A stretch of DNA of 38,065 bases from Clostridia bacterium (GTDB lineage Bacteria > Bacillota_A > Clostridia > Oscillospirales > CAG-272): NCBI GenBank assembly GCA_017454075.1, contig JAFTDQ010000055.1:1-38065 (forward strand), in the 5' to 3' direction. Shown piece after piece: positions 32,885-38,065 of this stretch (position 1 is its first letter; each line of letters opens with the position of its first letter). The notes under the pieces were generated by a model. The model was not told the DNA's origin and did no database searches. It saw only the letters and a list, made by a program, of their open reading frames with translations. The translations under genes were made by a program, and so were the position numbers.

Positions 32885-34107
32885 ATTTCCCTCTCGACGA
32901 GTTCCCTCGCCTCGCGCAGAGAAACGCCGTTCTCCTTAGCGATACGGCTGATATCGTCGTATTCGAGTTTGTTTTTTTCTGCTCCGTATCCGCGAGATAT
33001 TTTACGTCTGACCGTACCGTATCCGGTATCGAGAGTCTCTGTCCGTCTGTCAAGGACGTGCCTTTCCACGGATTTTTCGCGTATACCGATGGTCGTCGTA
33101 TATCTGAAAACCGATTCGATCATACCGCCTTTATCACCCTCGCCGCAAAGAATGCAGACGAGCGTACCCGGACGGTTCTTCTTCATCCCGGCAGCCACCG
33201 TGAAGACCTCTTTCGCGCCGCTTTCAAAAAACATTTCGGTGGCGAACCCGATCTCCTCGGCGGTCATATCGTCAACGTTGAATGAGAGTTCTGTCACGCG
33301 CCCGGCGCCGGTTTCCATGTCGCCGAGGATCGCCCGGACGCAGTTTGCCGCCTCAAAGTCCTTTTTCCCCATTCCGTATCCGATTCGCTCGGCCTTCATG
33401 ACGGGCATATCGCCGAAGTTCTGAACAAAATATCTGAGCAGCGCGGCGCCGGTCGGGGTGCAGAGCTCTCCCCGGACAGCGCCTCCGTACGAAGGGATTC
33501 CCTTAAGAATCTCTGCGGTCGCAGGCGCCGGGACCGGCATTATTCCGTGAGCGCACCTGACCTGGCCAGAGCCGACGTGAACGGGCGAGGCGACTATCCT
33601 GTCCGGCGCGATCTCGTTTATGAGCATACAAACCGCCGTGACGTCGGCGAGCGCGTCCATCGTGCCGACCTCGTGAAAATGAACGTCGGTCACGGGGACG
33701 CCGTGAACTCTGCTCTCGGCCTCCGCGATTATTCCGTAAACATCCGTGATCTGTTTTCTGATTTTGTCCGGAACGTCGAGATGATCGTAAACCAGATGCG
33801 TGATCTCGCCGGCACTCCCGTGATGATGGTGATGTTCCCCGCCGGTGTGTTCATGATCGTGATCGTGATCGTCATCATGATGATGGTGGTGCGCCTCGCC
33901 TTCCTCCTCGCCGTTTACGAGCACCGTCACGTGAGTTCCCGCAATTCCGCATTTGGATGACTTTTCGGCGACGAAGCGTACCCCGGGGATCCCGGCGGAG
34001 TTCAGTTTTTTCAGAAATCCGTCTTTATCGGGCAGCAGTTCGAGCAGCGCGGAAGTGAGCATATCGCCGGCCGCTCCCATTCCGAGATCGAAATAAAGCG
34101 TCTTCAT
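32881..34107 (-). CDS. larC: LarC nickel insertase, undivided
   Basis: Inserts nickel into the bis-thiocarboxylated precursor using CTP. The 408 aa protein covers both the LarC1 and LarC2 parts in one frame, unlike Lactiplantibacillus, where a programmed frameshift joins them. N-terminal YFDLGMGAAGDM and central VHFHEVG motifs are conserved, and a His/Asp-rich segment (about 72-96, HHHHHDDDHDHDHEH) is a metal store or delivery site. The C-terminal ferredoxin-like part ends ARELVEREI. Start ATG at 34107 shares one base with the larB stop (TAATG), and larE overlaps its end. Confidence 0.94.
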   Translation of the reverse strand: MKTLYFDLGMGAAGDMLTSALLELLPDKDGFLKKLNSAGIPGVRFVAEKSSKCGIAGTHVTVLVNGEEEGEAHHHHHDDDHDHDHEHTGGEHHHHHGSAGEITHLVYDHLDVPDKIRKQITDVYGIIAEAESRVHGVPVTDVHFHEVGTMDALADVTAVCMLINEIAPDRIVASPVHVGSGQVRCAHGIMPVPAPATAEILKGIPSYGGAVRGELCTPTGAALLRYFVQNFGDMPVMKAERIGYGMGKKDFEAANCVRAILGDMETGAGRVTELSFNVDDMTAEEIGFATEMFFESGAKEVFTVAAGMKKNRPGTLVCILCGEGDKGGMIESVFRYTTTIGIREKSVERHVLDRRTETLDTGYGTVRRKISRGYGAEKNKLEYDDISRIAKENGVSLREARELVEREI

Positions 34108-34865
34108 TACTGAGATTTTGCCTCCATATGATTGATTCTGCCGGCGAGAAATCCGGCGCCGAAACCGTTGTCTATATTGACCGCCGAAACCCCAGACGCG
34201 CAGGAGTTCAGCATTGAAAGGAGCGCGGTAATACCTCCGAACGACGCGCCGTATCCCACGGACGTCGGAACGGCGATAACGGGACAGTCGGCAAGTCCCC
34301 CGATCACGCTCGGAAGGGCGCCCTCCATCCCCGCCACGGCAATTATGACCGACGCGCTCATTATCTCTCGGGTATAAGAAAGCAGCCTGTGAAGCCCGGC
34401 GACTCCGACGTCGTACAGCCGTAAAACCTCGTTTCCGAAAAATTCGGCGGTCAGCGCCGCCTCCTCTGCGACGGGAACGTCGCTGGTCCCTCCCGTGGCG
34501 ACGAGGATCCTTCCTATACCGTCGGGACGCGCCGCCTCACCGATCATCCCGAGACGGGCGTTTTCATGATAAACGACCGGATAATTCTCACTGAGAAAAG
34601 CGGCGGCATCTCCCGAAAGCCTCGTGATGAGTATTCGTTCCTGACCGTTTTTCAGCATCGAACCGATGATTTTTCCGATCTGCCCGGGCGTTTTACCCTC
34701 GCCGTAGATGACCTCTCCCGAACCTTGTCTGATTCTCCTGTGATAATCGACCTTCGCGAAGCCCAGATCTTCATACGGTTCGGCTTTCAGTTTCAGCAGC
34801 GCGTCGTCAACCGATATTCTGCCGTCCCTGACTCCCTCGAGAAGAGTTTTTATTTCAGTTTTCAT
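34107..34865 (-). CDS. larB: LarB nicotinate adenine dinucleotide carboxylase/hydrolase
   Basis: Carboxylates the pyridinium ring of nicotinic acid adenine dinucleotide and cleaves it to start nickel-pincer cofactor synthesis. The 252 aa protein has a helical N-terminus with GFAKVDYHRRIRQGSGEVIYG and a PurE-like Rossmann domain (ILVATGGTSDVPVAEEAA; VAGMEGALPSVIGGL; VPTSVGYGASFGG). GAGGAGG before the ATG at 34865 is a strong ribosome site. larB, larC and larE follow one another with overlaps; larA is absent from the window. Confidence 0.95.
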   Translation of the reverse strand: MKTEIKTLLEGVRDGRISVDDALLKLKAEPYEDLGFAKVDYHRRIRQGSGEVIYGEGKTPGQIGKIIGSMLKNGQERILITRLSGDAAAFLSENYPVVYHENARLGMIGEAARPDGIGRILVATGGTSDVPVAEEAALTAEFFGNEVLRLYDVGVAGLHRLLSYTREIMSASVIIAVAGMEGALPSVIGGLADCPVIAVPTSVGYGASFGGITALLSMLNSCASGVSAVNIDNGFGAGFLAGRINHMEAKSQ

Positions 34866-34892
34866 TTAATCCTCCTCACGCCGTCGAAAAGA

Positions 34893-34922
34893 GAGCGGGC
34901 AAGCAAAAAAGCTTCCCCGCTC
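34893..34922 (-). promoter_or_regulatory. Hairpin in front of larB
   Basis: GAGCGGG and CCCGCTC arms with inner AAGC/GCTT pairs and an A6 (T6 on the minus strand) loop, between the small membrane protein gene and larB. No T-run follows, so it is more likely an RNA processing or stability element than a terminator. Confidence 0.4.
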
Positions 34923-34931
34923 CCGACAGAT

Positions 34932-35249
34932 TCACCTGCTTTTCCTGAACAGGACCGATTTTAAAGCACCTCTCGGATCTTTGACAAGCAGTATGACGAG
35001 CCATATCACAAGACCGAGCGCAACGACCGACATGCCGAGATACAGATCGTTCAGCATTTCTGAAGGAGAAGGCGTGAAAAACCCGGCGCCGAGTTGTGCG
35101 TATTCATACACCGCGTCGACGAACCACATGAGAGAAGCGCCCCAGTAGATCAGGGAAAGCGTACCGACTTTCATTTCGCTCTTCGGAGCGTTTTTATACC
35201 AGATAACCGTGGAGATCGCGGCGGCAAATACCGTTACGAGCAGAGTCAT
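34932..35249 (-). CDS. Small membrane protein B heading the lar operon
   Basis: A 105 aa protein with about three hydrophobic helices (N-terminal LLVTVFAAAISTVIW; GTLSLIYWGASLMWFVDAVY; LYLGMSVVALGLVIWLVILL). Its middle part aligns by eye with the gene upstream: YWGASLMWFVDAVYEYAQLG with LWGGSALLMFEHIWHGEVV, followed in both by a polar loop and a helix. The two are probably paralogous subunits of one complex. Its ATG at 35249 overlaps the stop of the upstream gene as ATGA, and larB begins 66 nt after its end. Function unknown; the setting suggests a link with nickel or with the Lar cofactor. Confidence 0.72.
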   Translation of the reverse strand: MTLLVTVFAAAISTVIWYKNAPKSEMKVGTLSLIYWGASLMWFVDAVYEYAQLGAGFFTPSPSEMLNDLYLGMSVVALGLVIWLVILLVKDPRGALKSVLFRKSR

Positions 35250-35686
35250 GCCTCGGGTACCGTTTCGTTCGCTGCGGCGCCGGACGCCGGCGCCTCTTTT
35301 TCTGCGCGCTTTTCAATGATTGATGTGACGCCGACTATGCCGAGCCAAACGGCGGTGACGACCACGGCCATAAGGACCCCCGCCGTGGCCATCTCATGAA
35401 GCATCCCGGAAGCGTCGGCGGGATTTGCAGCGGCGGTAAGGAACGGGAAGAACGGAACGACCTCCCCGTGCCAGATGTGCTCAAACATCAGAAGCGCGCT
35501 GCCGCCCCACAGCATAACGTTAAGCCAGCTGAGTTTTCTCGAAAACCCGACCTTCGGTCTATCCGAGCCGACCGTTCCGACGGAATCGGATTCTGTTTTT
35601 CCCTGCTTTTTTTCTTTCTTTCTTATTACCGCCGCCGTGATCGTTGTGACGATCGCCTCGGCCGCGGGAACTACGAAACATGCCAT
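35246..35686 (-). CDS. Small membrane protein A heading the lar operon
   Basis: A 146 aa protein: N-terminal hydrophobic helix (MACFVVPAAEAIVTTITAAV), a lysine-rich linker (23-48), then two helices around FEHIWHGEVVPFFPFLTA and LHEMATAGVLMAVVVTAVW. The EHIWHGE and LHEM motifs offer His/Glu side chains near the membrane that could bind metal, which is speculative. The ATG at 35686 has GGAGG 6 nt upstream. It is the first gene after the promoter at 35783-35811, overlapping its paralogue downstream. I do not know a named family for it. Confidence 0.72.
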   Translation of the reverse strand: MACFVVPAAEAIVTTITAAVIRKKEKKQGKTESDSVGTVGSDRPKVGFSRKLSWLNVMLWGGSALLMFEHIWHGEVVPFFPFLTAAANPADASGMLHEMATAGVLMAVVVTAVWLGIVGVTSIIEKRAEKEAPASGAAANETVPEA

Positions 35687-35742
35687 AATATGCCTCCGAC
35701 TTTTTATCGCAATCTTTTGTGAAACGGCGGGATCTGAACAGC

Positions 35743-35758
35743 GTAACGGTGACGTTAC
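35743..35758. promoter_or_regulatory. Perfect palindrome in the lar operon leader
   Basis: GTAACG-GTGA-CGTTAC, a perfect 6 bp inverted repeat with a 4 bp centre, about 20-35 nt downstream of the predicted transcription start. It could be a repressor operator or a short RNA hairpin. It does not match the Escherichia coli NikR box. Confidence 0.4.
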
Positions 35759-35782
35759 TCCCGACTTTTTCGCTCTTTCGGT

Positions 35783-35811
35783 ATTATACCATACAGAGGC
35801 GGTTATTACAA
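35783..35811 (-). promoter_or_regulatory. Promoter of the lar operon
   Basis: Minus-strand TTGTAA (35806-35811), 17 bp, TATAAT (35783-35788). The leader to the first ATG is about 90 nt. Between this promoter and 36018 I see no gene, only an AAAACGGC/GCCGTTTT hairpin at 35847-35868. Confidence 0.75.
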
Positions 35812-36018
35812 GGAGAAATTGTTAATAATTTACAAAACAGCGGCAAAAAACGGCCGGAACGCCGTTTTCGGCCGGTTTTCCGTCCGATATCTCCATCATC
35901 TCCGCCCGCTGTTTTCCGGTTACGGTCAAATATGGGGTCAAACGTGAAAACCGATGCATGTTATATAATGGACAAACAGAATAGCCGCAGTGCCGGGTTG
36001 ATACTTTATGGTTTATAT

Positions 36019-36072
36019 AATTGCACCATTTTCCAGTCCAATTTACTCATTTTACCATCGAATGATCAAATT
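36019..36072. promoter_or_regulatory. Upstream operator-like inverted repeat of the fic gene
   Basis: AATTGCACCAT (36019-36029) and ATGATCAAATT (36062-36072) are inverted half-sites (8 of 11 positions) 32 bp apart, ending 6 bp before the -35 box. The half-sites recur at 36110-36142. Confidence 0.5.
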
Positions 36073-36078
36073 AAATTC

Positions 36079-36107
36079 TTGACAAACGCGGAAACTTGTG
36101 CTATTAT
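36079..36107 (+). promoter_or_regulatory. Promoter of the fic gene
   Basis: TTGACA (36079-36084), 17 bp, TATTAT (36102-36107). The predicted start near 36114 falls inside the downstream operator-like repeat. Confidence 0.8.
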
Positions 36108-36109
36108 TT

Positions 36110-36142
36110 AATTGCATCATTTTGAAGTCAGATGATCAAATT
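36110..36142. promoter_or_regulatory. Downstream operator-like inverted repeat of the fic gene
   Basis: AATTGCATCAT (36110-36120) and ATGATCAAATT (36132-36142), inverted half-sites matching at 9 of 11 positions, 11 bp apart, covering the predicted transcription start. The right half-site is identical to that of the upstream repeat. Confidence 0.55.
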
Positions 36143-36156
36143 GAAAGGGGTCTATG

Positions 36157-37218
36157 ATGAGATTATTCAATCCCAAAGAAGAATACACGAAAATACTCAC
36201 ACCGGAAATTGTCTCACTTCTTACAAAGATACATGAATATCGCGGCAAGCAGGATCTTTTAGGTACAGCCAATCCCGAAATATTGAGTCGGCTTCTGGAG
36301 ATAGCCAAAATTCAGAGCACCGCCGCATCAAACCAGATCGAGGGGATTGTTACGACGAAGGACAGACTTAAAAAACTGGTTCTTCAAAAAACCATGCCGC
36401 GGAACAGAAGCGAAAAAGAGATTGCCGGTTACAGAGACGTTCTTTCGACAATACACGAGAGCTATAACTATATACCGCTCCGTCCGAATCTGATCCTTCA
36501 GCTTCATCGTGATCTTTACAAATTCACCGGCTCTTCAACCGGAGGTGTGTATAAAGCTGCTGATAACGTAATCGCTGAGACAGATGCGCAAGGTAATGAG
36601 CATGTTCGTTTTCGTCCGGTTTCCGCGTGGGAGACCCCCGACGCGCTGAAAAGACTTTGTGACGCGTATGACGCCGCAAGCGCGGATCCGGAGATCGACA
36701 AGCTTGTCCTTCTTCCGATGTTTATACTTGATTTTCTCTGCATTCACCCGTTCAGCGACGGCAACGGAAGGATGAGCAGACTTCTCACTCTCCTTCTTCT
36801 GTACCGCTCGGGTTACACGGTCGGAAAGTATATCAGTCTTGAAAGGCTTGTTTCCGACAGCAAGGAGACGTATTACGAAACACTTCAGGCGAGTTCCGAC
36901 GGCTGGCATGAAAACGAGAACGATTACCTTCCTTTTGTGAGGTATCTGCTCGGGATCGTCGTGGCGGCATACAGAGAGTTTGCCGAGAGAGTGGAATCTG
37001 TTGTAACGGAAAAGCCGAGCAAAGCCGACAGGGTCCGGGATATTATCAGGCAGCACACCGGGCAGATCACAAAGTCCGAAATCATGGAAGCGTGCCCGGA
37101 CATCAGTCAGGTGACCGTTCAAAGGTCTTTGGCGGAACTGCTTGACCGCGGAGACATAATCAAGATCGGCGGCGGACGCTACACAAAATACATTTGGAAT
37201 TACGACAAGGAGAACTGA
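36157..37218 (+). CDS. Fic-family protein with C-terminal winged helix
   Basis: A 353 aa Fic-domain protein that probably transfers AMP to a target hydroxyl. The active-site motif HPFSDGNGR begins at His197, and the N-terminal inhibitory helix motif SNQIEG (Glu62) is the class II self-inhibition motif. The Fic core includes the flap region TGGVYKAADNVI. Residues about 288-350 form a winged helix-turn-helix (KADRVRDIIRQHTGQITKSEIMEAC; QVTVQRSLAELLDRGDIIKIGGG), so the protein may bind DNA and its own promoter. The second ATG (36157) has AAAGGGG 6 nt upstream and is preferred over 36154. Fic genes of this type often accompany type I restriction loci, which fits the hsdM remnant that follows. Confidence 0.92.
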   Translation: MRLFNPKEEYTKILTPEIVSLLTKIHEYRGKQDLLGTANPEILSRLLEIAKIQSTAASNQIEGIVTTKDRLKKLVLQKTMPRNRSEKEIAGYRDVLSTIHESYNYIPLRPNLILQLHRDLYKFTGSSTGGVYKAADNVIAETDAQGNEHVRFRPVSAWETPDALKRLCDAYDAASADPEIDKLVLLPMFILDFLCIHPFSDGNGRMSRLLTLLLLYRSGYTVGKYISLERLVSDSKETYYETLQASSDGWHENENDYLPFVRYLLGIVVAAYREFAERVESVVTEKPSKADRVRDIIRQHTGQITKSEIMEACPDISQVTVQRSLAELLDRGDIIKIGGGRYTKYIWNYDKEN

Positions 37219-37220
37219 TC

Positions 37221-37307
37221 ATGATCACAGGAGAGCTGAAAAATAAAATACCCCGCGGAAACAGAGTGGAATACACTTTTGATTTTAATTGGAATCTGAT
37301 AGACTGA
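37221..37307 (+). pseudogene. Remnant of a type I restriction methylase (hsdM) start
   Basis: An ATG two bases after the fic stop, preceded by GGAG, opens with MITGELKNKI, which is the usual start of HsdM N-6 adenine methylases (normally followed by D-x-x-W...FW.GGI). After ten codons the similarity ends and the frame stops at 37307. I read this as an hsdM gene truncated by deletion or rearrangement. The match is short, so the identification rests on ten residues and on the fic neighbourhood. Confidence 0.45.
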
Positions 37308-37320
37308 ACCGGGAAGTATT

Positions 37321-37794
37321 ATGAGTTTATTTTGCTTTTTTGCCATTTCGAGCATATCAGAGGACAATAAAGTACTCTTAAACAATCCGTATCTGGAAAA
37401 AAATGCTCAGTTCTACCATATTGAATTAAATACATCTGTTGGATGGAGCGAGCCAATTTTAACTTGTGTAGATAAAAAATCTGTTCTGTTAAATATCTCA
37501 GATGAAAATACCACGAATTGTGAACTGTTTTTGCTCCCTGACGGGTGGTATTACAATGGTAAAACAAATAATATTCGATTTAGAGATAGGATGTTTTTGC
37601 TTCAAACCATTTCCTCATTTTTTACGGCGCTAAAAAAAGACACAAATCTGTATATTGGCGAAAGCGGAACAAATGCTGAAGATTATCTTACAATTTCATT
37701 GCATTATGAGATGGTAGCAGATTTCTTGAATTCAACAATTGGCCAACACGGAGTTATGGGGGGGCTTCATGTTATTATTTTACCGCATAAATAA
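37321..37794 (+). CDS. Orphan AT-rich hypothetical protein
   Basis: A 157 aa protein without recognisable domain, signal peptide or membrane helix. It has mixed strand-like segments (AQFYHIELNTSV; TNCELFLLPDGWYYNGK), a helix (RDRMFLLQTISSFFTALKK) and a C-terminal HGVMGGLHVIIL. Its codons are much richer in A and T than the genes up to 34.9 kb, suggesting horizontal transfer. The ATG at 37321 has GGGAAG 4 nt upstream. Size and composition would suit an immunity or toxin-related protein, but nothing shows this. Confidence 0.55.
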   Translation: MSLFCFFAISSISEDNKVLLNNPYLEKNAQFYHIELNTSVGWSEPILTCVDKKSVLLNISDENTTNCELFLLPDGWYYNGKTNNIRFRDRMFLLQTISSFFTALKKDTNLYIGESGTNAEDYLTISLHYEMVADFLNSTIGQHGVMGGLHVIILPHK

Positions 37795-37928
37795 TGGACA
37801 GGTATGGAATTGTATAAGAAGGTAAAAAGTGGTATCATATGCATAAGATGAAAGAAGCTTGCAGAAATGATCGTCGAAGTAAAAGCGAAAATAGCCGCGG
37901 AAAAGCAGCGATGAAGAAATAAAACAAA
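37795..37928 (+). other. Short degenerate stretch with broken reading frames
   Basis: Several short overlapping frames with protein-like ends, such as KLAEMIVEVKAKIAAEKQR followed by a stop at about 37912, but none has a start with a ribosome site. It looks like leftover coding sequence. Confidence 0.3.
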
Positions 37929-38065
37929 ATGATTTTAAGACCACTCTACGGAATGTTTGCGAGCAATTCGCTGATTAATACTTACAACAACATTTTAGCG
38001 GAATCCAAAGAGAAGATTCATGAGTATGATGACGAGGAACTGTACGAGATATACTCGTTACTTGC
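37929..38065 (+). CDS. Start of an unidentified ORF running off the window
   Basis: From the ATG at 37929 the frame stays open to the window end: 45 codons, MILRPLYGMFASNSLINTYN and then a helix rich in Glu and Asp (ESKEKIHEYDDEELYEIYSLL). No family recognised; no clear Shine-Dalgarno sequence. It may be a real gene continuing to the right or another fragment in this decayed region. Confidence 0.4.
   Translation, partial: MILRPLYGMFASNSLINTYNNILAESKEKIHEYDDEELYEIYSLL

Noticed and set aside
33825..33895. Low-complexity GTGATGATGATG-type stretch
   Set aside because: It is the His/Asp-rich segment of LarC, not a satellite or regulatory repeat.
35847..35868. AAAACGGC/GCCGTTTT hairpin as a terminator
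   Set aside because: The stem is 8 bp with short T-run and no gene ends next to it; I note it only as a possible structure.
1..38065. tRNA, rRNA or CRISPR loci
   Set aside because: I saw no cloverleaf-type sequence, rRNA segment or regularly spaced repeats on either strand; a covariance-model scan would be needed to exclude short RNAs.

Overview
The window looks like a chromosomal segment of a Gram-positive, low-to-mid GC anaerobe, most likely a member of the Clostridia (Oscillospirales/Christensenellales-like). Reasons: nearly every operon is preceded by a consensus sigma-A promoter (TTGACA-like, 17 bp, TATAAT-like) and AGGAGG-type ribosome sites; the proteins resemble Clostridia versions (OhrR, acyl carrier protein with PncC, UvrC, Na/Pi-PhoU transporter); and the large sugar-uptake operon has a YIP1/DUF5696 arrangement that I associate with Clostridia and Paenibacillus. 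The genus is not determinable from the sequence alone.

Layout. 1-185: left end of an IS30-family insertion sequence; its transposase starts at 80 and runs off the left edge. 193-3114: minus-strand operon miaA - HlyD-like protein - yggS. 3295-3998: acpP and pncC. 4030-5876: upp and a manganese-type CDF metal exporter (minus). 6046-7309: GNAT acetyltransferase, then a TSCPD protein plus OhrR peroxide sensor. 7446-19773: a seven-gene, 12.3 kb carbohydrate operon (minus): giant multidomain solute-binding protein, two permeases, an NHL-TPR-YIP1 membrane protein, a DUF5696 surface protein, and a second pair of permeases, with no ATPase. 20123-22461: small membrane protein and a Na/phosphate symporter. 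22603-24264: glycosidase-like lipoprotein. 24336-27191: uvrC-rsmD-coaD operon. 27321-31846: divergent alpha-mannosidase (GH38) and a second glycosidase-like lipoprotein. 32045-35686: operon of two related small membrane proteins followed by larB, larC and larE, which make the nickel-pincer cofactor. 36157-38065: a Fic protein with two operator-like inverted repeats around its promoter, a truncated hsdM start, and AT-rich orphan ORFs, i.e. a decayed accessory (restriction/defence-type) region.

How it fits together. The 7.4-31.8 kb part is largely a glycan-use region: extracellular capture (giant SBP with carbohydrate-binding-like domains, DUF5696, NHL propeller), import through two CUT1 permease pairs presumably energised by a shared ATPase encoded elsewhere, surface glycosidase-like lipoproteins and a cytosolic alpha-mannosidase, interrupted by housekeeping genes. 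The most interesting signals are the protective hairpin at the IS30 transposase start, the two-permease-pair operon, the pair of small paralogous membrane proteins heading the lar operon, and the paired Fic operators.
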